Origin: Eutreptiella sp. 'Long Island Sound 2002'
Lineage: Eukaryota > Euglenozoa > Euglenophyceae > Eutreptiales > Eutreptiaceae
Length of the DNA: 64,000 bases
Assembly (NCBI GenBank): GCA_964036045.1
Contig: OZ038379.1
Span: 21,899,976 to 21,963,975 of the forward strand
Reading direction: 5' to 3'
Shown here in pieces: positions 33,866-47,797 of this stretch. The notes below the pieces were generated by a model. The model was not told the DNA's origin, ran no database searches, and saw nothing but the letters and a program-made list of their open reading frames with translations. Position 1 is the first letter of the stretch, and every line of letters begins with the position of its first letter. The position numbers and the translations under genes were made by a program.

Positions 33866-36800
33866 CCCCCATTTGGAGCACATGTTCGCTTGCGGCTGTT
33901 GGCCACCAGCATGCCCCCTCGGCGGCGCAGACCCCCGCACACCAGCGGAAGCGGTTTGCATCAACAACCTCCTCCACCAACACGGTCTGGGGCCTCTTTT
34001 TATCCCAAAGGGCGTTGGCTCAGTCTACAGAGACCCGATCTCAGACAACATCGGCCACTGTCCTTTGCAGAGACAGCCCGTCTGCTGCAGCGACAGACCT
34101 GAGTCTCGCCGACCATTCCCGGGGGATGGGCGGGTCGATACAGCCCCCCTTCTGTGGGACTCCCCTTCCACCTGCGGACTGAGCACTAGCCATTTCCTCC
34201 GGTCTCATATCCCGACCCTTCGGGCCATTTGTCGGACATTCCTATACAAGCCCTCACGGTGTGCCCTGTTGGGGGGGTCGCGCCACCCCCTGTTTTCGCA
34301 GGGCTGTCCGAAAGAACCCCCAGTTGTTTTTTGTTAAGGACAGCCCCCAAGGACCACCAACTGCCAACCGCCCACCATTGTTCAGAACTGTTTCTGTGGT
34401 CTTGTGCCTTGCCCATGTCTTGACCATGAAGCAGAGAGCGTCCCCGTGATTATTTGTTTCTGTTGGCATCACGGACCCCTTTTTCTCTCTCCCTTAAGGA
34501 CAAGCCCCACCTTTGCACGGTGCCGTACGCACCGGATGGGCAACGCTTGGGTGGGAGAGTCGGAGAGGCCCAGGGGCACAACGCGGGACGGAGGGGACCG
34601 AGTGGCATGCTCCTCCGCGTTGCCCTCGGCATGTCCTTGGTATCGGCGGTGCCAGGCCGGTGTCTCCCCGTCAGCACGACCGCCGTCGTGCAGGCCTTCA
34701 ACGATCCCCCTCCAGCCCACTGCTGAAGGGAGTCTCCTTCTTCTCCTGCGGGCCGTAGACCCCAGTCTCACAGGGAATTGTGCACACACCTCTCGGCCCA
34801 CGAGCAGAGGGCCCAAGGTCTCACGTTCCCACTTCCCCTTGGAGCCCAGGAATGCCTGAGGCCGTCGCCATCATCACACAAGATCAGCCAGTGTTGCTGC
34901 AGAGACGCCCCGTCTCCTGAAGCGACCTGGGTCTTGTTGTGCCTCCCTGCAAATCCCCCGACCTATGGATGTGGATACTGACAGGGGTCACTGTGCACCT
35001 GCAAGAATGCCCATTCCACACTGGCAGTGTACGCCAGTCACCACGACTATACGGCACCACCAAATCCCTGTTCCCTTTCCATGGACAAGGCGCATGCCCT
35101 GCCTCTGTGCGCAAGGGCAGAGGGGGGTACCGAGCAGTACAACCGGTGACATGTCTGTTGTGTGGCCTGTCTTTAGTCTGTCAAGGTCCAGGGGGGGGCG
35201 GGGGCTCGAGGGGAGAGAGGGTTGATATCACCCCCTTCCCCTCCGCATTCCCATCTGAAGGGGGCTCCATTGACTGGACCCCTGCAGCCCAGCACAATCG
35301 CTGGGGAGTCACCAGGACCCCAAAAAGCAGCGGAAGCGACAATGCAATGTCTGGAATCAGTCCCAGGAGCGGGTCCAGAGCAATCATCCGCTTGTCTTCA
35401 GTGAAATTTCCTGCACCATTTTTGATGAGAAGAGATATTGTTACGTTTCGGGGACGGAACTTGGTCCTTCCCCCTCCCATCAGCAGCCGGACATCCGATT
35501 GCTGCCGTCGGATCCCCCGCATCATATGTCCTGACTCAGTCCGGCATTCACCTTATGGGATGCGGACCATCGCCTGGGCCCATCCAGCGCTCAGTGGGAT
35601 TCCTCACCCCTGCCCCCCCGTCCCCCATTTGGAGCGCATGTTCGCTTGCGGCTGTTGGCCACCAGCATGCCCCCTCGGCGGCGCAGACCCCCGCACACCA
35701 GCGGAAGCGGTTTGCATCAACAACCTCCTCCACCAACACGGTCTGGGGCCTCTTTCTATCCCACAGGGCGTTGGCTCAGTCTACAGAGACCCGATCTCAG
35801 ACAACATCGGCCACTGTCCTTTGCAGAGACAGCCCGTCTGCTGCAGCGACAGACCTGAGTCTCGGCACCCAATCCCGGGGGACGGGCGGGTCGATACAGC
35901 CCCCCTTCTGTGGGACTCCCCTTCCACCTGCGGACTGAGCACTAGCCATTTCCTCCGGTCTCATATCCCGACCCTTCGGGCCATTTGTCGGACATTCCTA
36001 TACAAGCCCTCACGGTGTGCCCTGTTGGGGGGGTCGCGCCACCCCCTGTTTTCGCAGGGCTGTCCTAAAGAACCCCCAGTTGTTTTTTGTTAAGGACAGC
36101 CCCCAAGGACCACCAACTGCCAACCGCCCACCATTGTTCAGAACTGTTTCTGTGGTCTTGTGCCTTGCCCATGTCTTGACCATGAAGCAGAGAGCGTCCC
36201 CGTGATTATTTGTTTCTGTTGGCATCACGGACCCCTTTTTCTCTCTCCCTGAAGGACAAGCCCCAACTTTGCACGGTGCCGTACGCACCGGATGGGCAAC
36301 GCTTGGGTGGGAGAGTCGGAGAGGCCCAGGGGCACAACGCGGGACGGAGGGGACCGAGTGGCATGCTCCTCCGCGTTGCCCTCGGCATGTCCGTGGTATC
36401 GGCGGTGCCAGGCCGGTGTCTCCCCGTCAGCACGACCGCCGTCGTGCAGGCCTTCAACGATCCCCCTCCAGCGCACTGCTGAAGGGAGTCTCCTTCTTCT
36501 CCTGCGGGCCGTAGACCCCAGTCTCACAGGGAATTGTGCACACACCTCTCGGCCCACGAGCAGAGGGCCCAAGGTCTCACGTTCCCACTTCCCTTTGGAG
36601 CCCAGGAATGCCTGAGGCCGTCGCCATCATCACACAAGATCAGCCAGTGTTGCTGCAGAGACGCCCCGTCTCCTGAAGCGACCTGGGTCTTGTTGTGCCT
36701 CCCTGCAAATCCCCCGACCTATGGATGTGGATACTGACAGGGGTCACTGTGCACCTGCAAGAATGCCCATTCCACACTGGCAGTGTACGCCAGTCACCAC

Positions 36801-39800
36801 GACTATACGGCACCACCAAATCCCTGTTCCCTTTCCATGGACAAGGCGCATGCCCTGCCTCTGTGCGCAAGGGCAGAGGGGGGTACCGAGCAGTACAACC
36901 GGTGACATGTCTGTTGTGTGGCCTGTCTTTAGTCTTTCAAGGTCGAGGGGGGGGCGGGGGCTCGAGGGGAGAGAGGGTCGATATCACCCCCTTCCCCTCC
37001 GCATTCCCATCTGAAGGGGGCTCCATTGACTGGACCCCTGCAGCCCAGCACAATCGCCGGGGAGTCACCAGGACCCCAAAAAGCAGCGGAAGCGACAATG
37101 CGATGTCTGGAATCAGTCCCAGGAGCGGGTCCAGAGCAATCATCCGCTTGTCTTCAGTGAAATTTCCTGCACCATTTTTGATGAGAAGAGATATTGTTAC
37201 GTTTCGGGGACGGAACTTGGTCCTTCCCCCTCCCATCAGCAGCCGGACATCCGATTGCTGCCGTCGGATCCCCCGCATCATATGTCCTGACTCAGTCCGG
37301 CATTCACCTTATGGGATGCGGACCATCGCCTGGGCCCATCCAGCGCTCAGTGGGATTCCTCACCCCCGCCCCCCCGTCCCCCATTTGGAGCGCATGTTCG
37401 CTTGCGGCTGTTGGCCACCAGCATGCCCCCTCGGCGGCGCAGACCCCCGCACACCAGCGGAAGCGGTTTGCATCAACAACCTCCTCCACCAACACGGTCT
37501 GGGGCCTCTTTTTATCCCACAGGGCGTTGGCTCAGTCTACAGAGACCCAATCTCAGACAACATCGGCCACTGTCCTTTGCAGAGACAGCCCGTCTGCTGC
37601 AGCGACAGACCTGAGTCTCGCCACCCATTCCCGGGGGATGGGCGGGTCGATACAGCCCACCTTCTGTGGGACTCCCCTTCCACCTGTGGACTGAGCACTA
37701 GCCATTTCCTCCGGCCTCATATCCCGACCCTTCGGGCCATTTGTTGGACATTCCTATACAAGCCCTCACGGTGTGCCCTGTTGGGGGGGTCGCGCCACCC
37801 CCTGTTTTCGCAGGGCTATCCTAAAGAACCCCCAGTTTTTTTTTGTTAAGGACAGCCCCCAAGGACCACCAACTGCCAACCGCCCACCATTGTTCAGAAC
37901 TGTTTCTGTGGTCTTGTGCCTTGCCCATGTCTTGACCATGAAGCAGAGAGCGTCCCCGTGATTATTTGTTTCTGTTGGCATCACGGACCCCTTTTTCTCT
38001 CTCCCTGAAGGACAAGCCCCACCTTTGCACGGTGCCGTACGCACCGGATGGGCAACGCTTGGGTGGGAGAGTCGGAGAGGCCCAGGGGCACAACGCGGGA
38101 CGGAGGGGACCGAGTGGCATGCTCCTCCGCGTTGCCCTCGGCATGTCCGTGGTATCGGCGGTGCCAGGCCGGTGTCTCCCCGTCAGCACGACCGCCGTCG
38201 TGCAGGCCTTCAACGATCCCCCTCCAGCGCACTGCTGAAGGGAGTCTCCTTCTTCTCCTGCGGGCCGTAGACCCCAGTCTCACAGGGAATTGTGCACACA
38301 CCTCTCGGCCCACGAGCAGAGGGCCCAAGGTCTCACGTTCCCACTTCCCTTTGGAGCCCAGGAATGCCTGAGGCCGTCGCCATCATCACACAAGATCAGC
38401 CAGTGTTGCTGCAGAGACGCCCCGTCTCCTGAAGCGACCTGGGTCTTGTTGTGCCTCCCTGCAAATCCCCCGACCTATGGATGTGGATACTGACGGGGGT
38501 CACTGTGCACCTGCAAGAATGCCCATTCCACACTGGCAGTGTACGCCAGTCACCACGACTATACGGCACCACCAAATCCCTGTTTCCTTTCCATGGACAA
38601 GGCGCATGCCCTGCCTCTGTGCGCAAGGGCAGAGGGGGGTACCGAGCAGTACAACCGGTGACATGTCTGTTGTGTGGCCTGTCTTTAGTCTGTCAAGGTC
38701 CAGGGGGGGGCGGGGGCTCGAGGGGAGAGAGGGTCGATATCACTGCCTTCCCCTCCGCATTCCCATCTGAAGGGGGCTCCATTGACTGGACCCCTGCAGC
38801 CCAGCACAATCGCCGGGGAGTCACCAGGACCCCAAAATGCAGCGGAAGCGACAATGCGATGTCTGGAATCAGTCCCAGGAGCGGGTCCAGAGCAATCATC
38901 CGCTTGTCTTCAGTGAAATTTCCTGCACCATTTTTGATGAGAAGAGATATTGTTACGTTTCGGGGACGGAACTTGGTCCTTCCCCCTCCCATCAGCAGCC
39001 GGACATCCGATTGCTGCCGTCGGATCCCCCGCATCATATGTCCTGACTCAGTCCGGCATTCACCTTATGGGATGCGGACCATCGCCTGGGCCCATCCAGC
39101 GCTCAGTGGGATTCCTCACCCCCGCCCCCCCGTCCCCCATTTGGAGCGCATGTTCGCTTGCGGCTGTTGGCCACCAGCATGCCCCCTCGGCGGCGCAGAC
39201 CCCCGCACACCAGCGGAAGCGGTTTGCATCAACAACCTCCTCCACCAACACGGTCTGGGGCCTCTTTTTATCCCACAGGGCGTTGGCTCAGTCTACAGAG
39301 ACCCGATCTCAGACAACATCGGCCACTGTCCTTTGCAGAGACAGCCCGTCTGCTGCAGCGACAGACCTGAGTCTCGCCACCCATTCCTGGGGGATGGGCG
39401 GGTCGATACAGCCCCCCTTCTGTGGGACTCCCCTTCCACCTGCAGACTGAGCACTAGCCATTTCCTCCGGCCTCATATCCCGACCCTTCGGGCCATTTGT
39501 CGGACATTCCTATACAAGCCCTCACGGTGTGCCCTGTTGGGGGGGTCGCGCCACCCTCTGTTTTCGCAGGGCTGTCCTAAAGAACCCCCAGTTGTTTTTT
39601 GTTAAGGACAGCCCCCAAGGACCACCAACTGCCAACCGCCCACCATTGTTCAGAACTGTTTCTGTGGTCTTGTGCCTTGCCCATGTCTTGACCATGAAGC
39701 AAAGAGCGTCCCCGTGATTATTTGTTTCTGTTGGCATCACGGACCCCTTTTTCTCTCTCCCTGAAGGACAAGCCCCACCTTTGCACGGTGCCGTACGCAC

Positions 39801-42800
39801 CGGATGGGCAACGCTTGGGTGGGAGAGTCGGAGAGGCCCAGGGGCACAACGCGGGACGGAGGGGACCGAGTGGCATGCTCCTCCGCGTTGCCCTCGGCAT
39901 GTCCGTGGTATCGGCGGTGCCAGGCCGGTGTCTCCCCGTCAGCACGACCGCCGTCGTGCAGGCCTTCAACGATCCCCCTCCAGCGCACTGCTGAAGGGAG
40001 TCTCCTTCTTCTCCTGCGGGCCGTAGACCCCAGTCTCACAGGGAATTGTGCACACACCTCTCGGCCCACGAGCAGAGGGCCCAAGGTCTCACGTTCCCAC
40101 TTCCCCTTGGAGCCCAGGAATGCCTGAGGCCGTCGCCATCATCACACAAGATCAGCCAGTGTTGCTGCAGAGACGCCCCGTCTCCTGAAGCGACCTGGGT
40201 CTTGTTGTGCCTCCCTGCAAATCCCCCGACCTATGGATGTGGATACTGACGGGGGTCACTGTGCACCTGCAAGAATGCCCATTCCACACTGGCAGTGTAC
40301 GCCAGTCACCACGACTATACGGCACCACCAAATCCCTGTTCCCTTTCCATGGACAAGGCGCATGCCCTGCCTCTGTGCGCAAGGGCAGAGGGGGGTACCG
40401 AGCAGTACAACCGGTGACATGTCTGTTGTGTGGCCTGTCTTTAGTCTGTCAAGGTCCAGGGGGGGGCGGGGGCTCGAGGGGAGAGAGGGTCGATATCACC
40501 CCCTTCCCCTCCGCATTCCCATCTGAAGGGGGCTCCATTGACTGGACCCCTGCAGCCCAGCACAATCGCCGGGGAGTCACCAGGACCCCAAAATGCAGCG
40601 GAAGCGACAATGCGATGTCTGGAATCAGTCCCAGGAGCGGGTCCAGAGCAATCATCCGCTTGTCTGCAGTGAAATATCCTGCACCATTTTTGATGAGAAG
40701 AGATATTGTTACGTTTCGGGGACGGAACTTGGTCCTTCCCCCTCCCATCAGCAGCCGGACATCCGATTGCTGCCGTCGGATCCCCCGCATCATATGTCCT
40801 GACTCAGTCCGGCATTCACCTTATGGGATGCGGACCATCGCCTGGGCCCATCCAGCGCTCAGTGGGATTCCTCACCCCCGCCCCCCCGTCCCCCATTTGG
40901 AGCGCATGTTCGCTTGCGGCTGTTGGCCACCAGCATGCCCCCTCGACGGCGCAGACCCCCGCACACCAGCGGAAGCGGTTTGCATCAACAACCTCCTCCA
41001 CCAACACGGTCTGGGGCCTCTTTTTATCCCACAGGGCGTTGGCTCAGTCTACAGAGACCCGATCTCAGACAACATCGGCCACTGTCCTTTGCAGAGACAG
41101 CCCGTCTGCTGCAGCGACAGACCTGAGTCTGGCCACCCATTCCCGGGGGATGGGCGGGTCGATACAGCCCCCCTTCTGTGGGACTCCCCTTCCACCTGCG
41201 GACTGAGCACTAGCCATTTCCTCCGGCCTCATATCCCGACCCTTCGGGCCATTTGTCTGACATTCCTATACAAGCCCTCACGGTGTGCCCTGTTGGGGGG
41301 GTCGCGCCACCCCCTGTTTTCGCAGGGCTATCCTAAAGAACCCCCAGTTTTTTTTTGTTAAGGACAGCCCCCAAGGACCACCAACTGCCAACCGCCCACC
41401 ATTGTTCAGAACTTTTTCTGTGGTCTTGTGCCTTTCCCATGTCTTGACCATGAAGCAGAGAGCGTCCCCGTGATTATTTGTTTCTGTTGGCATCACGGAC
41501 CCCTTTTTCTCTCTCCCTGAAGGACAAGCCCCACCTTTGCACGGTGCCGTACGCACCGGATGGGCAACGCTTGGGTGGGAGAGTCGGAGAGGCCCAGGGG
41601 CACAACGCGGGACGGAGGGGACCGAGTGGCATGCTCCTCCGCGTTGCCCTCGGCATGTCCGTGGTATCGGCGGTGCCAGGCCGGTGTCTCCCTGTCAGCA
41701 CGACCGCCGTCGTGCAGGCCTTCAACGATCCCCCTCCAGCCCACTGCTGAAGGGAGTCTCCTTCTTCTCCTGCGGGCCGTAGACCCCAGTCTCACAGGGA
41801 ATTGTGCACACACCTCTCGGCCCACGAGCAGAGGGCCCAAGGTCTCACGTTCCCACTTCCCCTTGGAGCCCAGGAATGCCTGAGGCCGTCGCCATCATCA
41901 CACAAGATCAGCCAGTGTTGCTGCAGAGACGCCCCGTCTCCTGAAGCGACCTGGGTCTTGTTGTGCCTCCCTGCAAATCCCCCGACCTATGGATGTGGAT
42001 ACTGACGGGGGTCACTGTGCACCTGCAAGAATGCCCATTCCACACTGGCAGTGTACGCCAGTCACCACAACTATACGGCACCACCAAATCCCTGTTCCCT
42101 TTCCATGGACAAGGCGCATGCCCTGCCTCTGTGCGCAAGGGCAGAGGGGGGTACCGAGCAGTACAACCGGTGACATGTCTGTTGTGTGGCCTGTCTTTAG
42201 TCTGTCAAGGTCCAGGGGGGGGCGGGGGCTCGAGGGGAGAGAGGGTCGATATCACCCCCTTCCCCTCCGCATTCCCATCTGAATGGGGCTCCATTGACTG
42301 GACCCCTGCAGCCCAGCACAATCGCCGGGGAGTCACCAGGACCCCAAAATGCAGCGGAAGCGACAATGCGATGTCTGGAATCAGTCCCAGGAGCGGGTCC
42401 AGAGCAATCATCCGCTTGTCTTCAGTGAAATATCCTGCACCATTTTTGATGAGAAGAGATATTGTTACGTTTCGGGGACGGAACTTGGTCCTTCCCCCTC
42501 CCATCAGCAGCCGGACATCCGATTGCTGCCGTCGGATCCCCCGCATCATATGTCCTGACTCAGTCCGGCATTCACCTTCTGGGATGCGGACCATCGCCTG
42601 GGCCCATCCAGCGCTCAGTGGGATTCCTCACCCCCGCCCCCCCCGTCCCCCATTTGGAGCGCATGTTCGCTTGCGGCTGTTGGCCACCAGCATGCCCCCT
42701 CGGCGGCGCAGACCCCCGCACACCAGCGGAAGCGGTTTGCATCAACAACCTCCTCCACCAACACGGTCTGGGGCCTCTTTTTATCCCACAGGGCGTTGGC

Positions 42801-43233
42801 TCAGTCTACAGAGACCCAATCTCAGACAACATCGGCCACTGTCCTTTGCAGAGACAGCCCGTCTGCTGCAGCGACAGACCTGAGTCTCGCCACCCATTCC
42901 CGGGGGATGGGCGGGTCGATACAGCCCCCCTTCTGTGGGACTCCCCTTCCACCTGCGGACTGAGCACTAGCCATTTCCTCCGGCCTCATATCCCGACCCT
43001 TCGGGCCATTTGTCGGACATTCCTATACAAGCCCTCACGGTGTGCCCTGTTGGGGGGGTCGCGCCACCCCCTGTTTTCGCAGGGCTATCTTAAAGAACCC
43101 CCAGTTTTTTTTTATTAGGGACAGCCCCCAAGGATCACCAACTGCCAACCGCCCATCAGAACTGTTACTGTGGTCTTGTGCCTTTCCCATGTCTTGACCA
43201 TGAAGCAGAGAGCGTCCCCGTGAATATTTATTG
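33862..43233. repeat. 1,756-bp tandem repeat, about 5.3 copies
   Basis: Equivalent positions recur every 1,756 bp exactly (for example the start of the same frame at 34939, 36695, 38451, 40207 and 41963). Copies look about 98-99% identical, differing by scattered substitutions; the last has an extra C near 42640 and a small deletion near 43155. The left edge is CCGTCCCCCATTTGGAGC at about 33866, and the right edge is GCGTCCCCGTGA at about 43232, after which similarity stops. I recognise no rRNA, 5S, snRNA or tRNA in the unit. Confidence 0.97.
34939..41361 (+). other. Recurring 384-codon frame in the 1,756-bp repeat, probably not coding
   Basis: The same 384-codon ATG frame is open at 34939-36093, 36695-37849, 38451-39605 and 40207-41361. 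In the fifth copy (41963-42883) an inserted C cuts it to 306 codons. It has no recognisable domain, signal peptide or repeat, and is rich in Pro, Ser, Arg and Cys. Between the first two copies I count about 11 amino-acid replacements against roughly 5 silent changes, close to what unselected DNA gives. Because 1,756 is not a multiple of three, the frame shifts from copy to copy. A long chance frame in GC-rich DNA is the better reading; an unknown protein cannot be excluded. Confidence 0.25.
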
Positions 43234-45340
43234 TCATGCTGTCATGTACCAAGTAGACCACCATGGCAAAAATCAATTCTTCACCACAAAAATTCAAAGC
43301 AAACATTTCTTGTAAACTCTATACTCCAGTGTTTATAAATCGCTTTGGTTCGGGTTCAAACTCTCCAGGGTCTCAGAGAAATGAACAAAACTCCAAAACC
43401 ATTTTTCATGATTTTTCACCAAGTGGTGGGTGTGGTCATGTGTGGCATTTATCCCATAGCTATTCTCAATTTCGGAAAATGAAAGCGACTCAGGGTTAGA
43501 AAGCACATACTGCAAGGTTGTTTAGAAAAATAATATTGAGCCTCAAACTCTTTTCTCTTGGAGATATGAAAGAAGGAGAAAAGGCACTTTTGAGGAGTTT
43601 TCAAAGTGGGGTTCATGGGTGAAGTTGTTGGGGATGCGAAAAATAGGAGAAAAATTGATTCCAAGGAAATGAAGTATGGAAAAAGAGCGTCCTACTGTCT
43701 ACTTTCCAAATATGCTTGGTTCAGATTTTTTCAGCCTAGTGGCGCGAAGATATGTTTAAAACACCAAATGTCATTTTTGGGTGTTTTAGAATATTGGGGA
43801 AAAAGTGACTCATGGTTCATTTTCTAAGAGTCACAAAAACTCGTCATTGTTGAGTCAAAACAAAGTGAAATGCGCATGATGAAGCCAGTGCTCTCTACTT
43901 TACCATGGCGCTTTGGTTGACGCGATTCGAGGCAGTGGCGCCAAGATATGGTTGAATAATTTTGGGTGTTCCAAGGAAAAACAACTACAAAAAGTTAGGG
44001 GAACACTCCAATGAAATCAGAGCTCTGAACGGGAAGGGGGGGTAGGAAATCGACAATCAAGCTGCTGGCAACATGTCTGCAGGCAGAAAAGCGCGTCAAA
44101 GCGCGTCTTTCTACTACACAGGGCAACCGTAGGCCGTGTGCAATGAAACACTGAAATGGCACAACACAAACATCAAAGGTATGCTATGCTATACTTCAAA
44201 ATTGCAAATCACAAGGCTGCAGCAGTCTACAGAGCCTTGAAAACACTTTGTCGAAGTCCTCCAGCGCTCGCTATTGTCGCTTAGCAGCACGTAGCTCCAC
44301 AATCTCGACGATTTGCAACTTGTTTTGACCACTTTTTAACGTATTCTGAAGTAACTCAAAGTGGTCTTTCATGAGACTTGAATATCCTCAAGAAAACTAC
44401 ATTTTCGAACTTGTAGGAGGCTCCAGAAAGTCCAAAGCCTCGTCTTTCATGGTCGTCATCGTCATCGTCGTCGCTGCAGCATAGTTGGAGCTGCGCTCTC
44501 CCAGTTTTCAAAGTAATTTCAAGCCTTTTTGGATATATATGGAAGTATAACTTCAAGTCTTCAAAGCTTCTTCAACTTTTCATAACATTCAAGCAAGAAA
44601 CTCATTTTAAAGGAACAGCGTTCGCTGGCCCAGCTTCTGCGCGTCGTCCTCCTCGTCGTCGTCTCGCTCGAACTCAGATTACTGGACTGTCATATGCTTG
44701 TACTTGGGTGCATATTAAAACTGTTTTTCTTCGTGTTGCACTTCAAAATCAAATTGTGTTTAATGTATTTTTCCATTGCAATTGATCTTATTGGCAAGTA
44801 CAAAGCACAGGCAACAGCAAGAAGACGAAGAAGTGAACGAACGTTGAGGTGGACCAGCTGGCTTGTCAAGGTTCACATGCCTAACTAACAAGAAAGTTAA
44901 TGTAAGATGAAATTCTCATTAAAAAGGCAACAAAACCTATATTTTATCAACTTTCTGAGTATCCTATCTTGTCACAGGCACTGTCAATGTTACGTAAATA
45001 ACTATCGGCGGCAAAAGACTGCGAGAGCCGCGACATGCCATCTAAAGCTTGTAAGTAGCTTCAAAATAGCTTCTAATACATTGGAAAAATGTCTTAACAC
45101 ATCATTGAATCACATTATAAACATGTCGAATGTGATTATTCATGTATGGGTATCCTAGATCTCTGCTCCCTGTAATGTAGACAAGGGCAGTAGACTCTAG
45201 CAGTAAGCTATAGGCTTGAAATATGAGCCAAATATGAGCAAATATCCTAGTGTTCTAGGATCTTGAAGCTATGAGAGGTCTAGTAGCGATCCTCCACAAA
45301 TCTTCTCAGAGGCCCAAATTCCCCAACTTATTACAGAAGA
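43234..45340. other. AT-richer stretch without a recognisable gene
   Basis: Base composition falls sharply from the flanking arrays. Only short frames exist. Two diverged copies of AGTGGCGC(G/C)AAGATATG lie near 43738 and 43934. CGTCGT/CATCGT simple repeats occur near 44452-44475 and 44640-44665. No splice-bounded exon or domain could be supported. Confidence 0.6.
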
Positions 45341-45344
45341 TACC

Positions 45345-45560
45345 TCCGCCCAAAGTGGGTGGTAGGGGTGAAGCTGCGCAGCGAGGGTACCTCCGCCCCA
45401 TAGGTGGTAGGAGTGAAGCTGCTTTTTGGGCATGTGCCTCATGAATCTGGGGGGGGTCGGGGAGAATGCTTTTTGGGCATGTGCTTCATGAATCTTTGGG
45501 TGCTGGGGGTGAAGGCGCTTTTGGGGCATGTGCTTCATGAATATGGGCTCATTTCTTTGT
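45345..45560. repeat. Short tandem repeats: two units of about 55 bp then three of 47-49 bp
   Basis: GGTACCTCCGCCC-type units ending GTGAAGCTGC occur twice (about 45345-45420). GCTTTTTGGGCATGTGC units follow at 45421, 45468 and 45517. Non-coding. Confidence 0.75.
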
Positions 45561-45805
45561 TGTCACGAGTGCAACCAAAAATGCTCGCATAAAATCGTTT
45601 CGCAGTCAGTATTTTTTCGTACAAATGCAATCATGGTCTAGGGCTTTCCATATGGCAGTGGTTGTAGCCAATGTCAAATTCTTGCTTGATGGAGCCCATA
45701 CGCTTTCAACATTGTTTTGGTGCTGCAGGCAATTTTGAAGGTCCAAAGTAGTTTGCTGAGGTGTTGGACATGGGTTTCTTCCTATGATGTAGTTGCGTGT
45801 CTGTA

Positions 45806-46344
45806 CTGTACCCATTTCCTGTTCACACCATCGCTGTTTCAGTGTTGCACTTTGAATGCCTGCATTGTGCCAGAAGTATTTATGTTGCCATTTTGCCACT
45901 CGACGCTTAGTTGTGCTATTTCCTCTCTTTGGTTGAGCGCCTGGTTGATTGGGGAAGGGTTGGGGGGCAGCAGTTGCATTACGGACCGTGGCGTTGCCAT
46001 GACTTCGCCCCCCCCCCCCCGGGGCCGAACTCAAGACTGGCGGATGCAAACAAACCCCTGGCAATCGTGTGTCCGGCCTCCAGCAGTGGATGGTTCGCCA
46101 CCTGATCAAGGAGCACAAAGGCCTGTGAGCCGGTTGTAGTGAGAAACAGGGGCCGGGGCACGCGGCAGGTGCATATGGAGTCGTTGCTGCTCACACACCC
46201 TTTCTGCGCGAGACTGCAAACCACTTGTGTTGGTTGTGATGGAGCTTCGCGTACCGCTTGCCCGTGACACACACCTGCATGAAAGCAGGAGATCCTCCTC
46301 TGATCACCAATTCCCATGGTTTTGGCTGTTTTGGCGCAAGGGCG

Positions 46345-46385
<41 letters not shown>

Positions 46386-47797
46386 ACACTTCTGTTTTGG
46401 TTGTAACAGATGTGTGTGTGTGTGCGGGGAGGGCAGGGGGCCCTCCTGATACCGGCGGATTGCAGTGAGGCGCGTACTCCGAGATTTCTGTTCTCGACAG
46501 CCCTAGGCCACACCCTCCGGTAGGGCACGGGCTTGAATCATCTAGGTATAGAGAGTGCGCGCATATCCCTCTGGTGAGGCGTGTTGTTGCATGGGGGGAT
46601 TTACTCCACCCCATGGCTTTTCCCCTGATACCCCTGGCTACAAGGCAAAAATTGTGTCCAATATATGTCATCTGCGCCAGATCTAATGGAGACAATAATA
46701 TTGGTGCTCCACGCCCTCCTGCCAGCCCAGTGGCTTGGAAGGATCATACTTGATTCTCAAATCATGGGTTGCGGGGGTCTACTCGGAGCGCGTTGAAATC
46801 CAACCGGAGAGATGTAGTGGTATCCTGACTACGGCTGTAAGGATACTACCCTCGATGGGGCGTCAGGTGGCATAGGGTGTCATGAGTGCCACGCATTCTT
46901 GTATCTCTCCGAAGGTGAGACTTGGGGAGTTGTCTGCCTGTTCGATCAAGGCTTGCGGGTGCACCCCACACCATGGGCGGGCCGCTGCACTTGCACCGGA
47001 GCAGAAAGGGAGGCAGAGCTCGGGCTGGGGGGCAGGGGGGGCTATAGGTATCTGTGGGCCCTTGAAAGAAGGAGCAGGAGGAAAGGAGGAGGAGGAGGAG
47101 TTTGCAATGACTTCCAGGCACGCTTGGTCATGGGCTGCTCAGTGCTGTGTCTTGGGCATTATTGTGGTTTGTGACATCACGCGGAGTTGTATCATTGCCA
47201 GTGGTCGTGCAGGTTAAAGGATTGCTTGGACCCTGCGGACCCTCTGGCACGCAATCCCCCTCCCCCCCAGGAGGGGCATTCCGTCGACTTCGATTGACGA
47301 GGGGTCGTCTCCCAGGTATCATTATTTAACGGCACTGTGTTGCACTGCTTTGCACTGTGCCGCATGGTTTCTGTACTGAATTCAATGTGGCAAGTTTTAC
47401 ATTTCAGCCGCATTGAAACTCTTAGGTCCATTCCATCTATACGTCACGAAATCCAGTTTTGCTATGGTGCAAGACTCATAGACCAGCACTCTGTTGTATT
47501 TTTTCTGGTTGCGTCTCGTAGGGCAAGCAGAGGCGTTGGCGAGGTGTTTTTGCCTTTTTTCGACAATGTGCAAAGGTTTCCTTAGTGCGACTTCGAGTTC
47601 ATTTACCAGAATTTGGATCGTCATTCAGTTTGTTTGTTGTGATGCTGTGGTATTGCTTCCCATGGGGCCCTGCACTGGACGCCTGCGGAGTTCCTGACCT
47701 CTGTTTTGCATAAACATTGGTCCCTGGCAACAATAAGAGGTGCTGCCATGAAACTGCAAGCTTCGATGGTGAGATGTCTCCGATGTCTCAGAGCCCG
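45806..47797. repeat. 2-kb repeat, copy A
   Basis: Begins CTGTACCCATTTCC and ends after GATGTCTCCGATGTCTCAG. It matches copy B at an offset of 2,141-2,147 bp. It contains a C run near 46011, a GT tract (46347-46382), a GGA-rich purine tract near 47070-47100, and no domain-bearing frame. A 75-codon minus-strand frame (47397-47624) is open in both copies, but its differences from copy B are mostly replacements, so no selection is visible. Confidence 0.9.
46347..46382. repeat. GT dinucleotide microsatellite, about 18 repeats
   Basis: Uninterrupted GT run inside copy A of the 2-kb repeat, followed 30 bp later by a second short GT run. Confidence 0.95.

Noticed and set aside
45606-46118. Minus-strand 170-codon frame and its relative at 47980-48261
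   Set aside because: They lie in a duplicated non-coding repeat, start in different contexts, cross a C run, and have no recognisable family.
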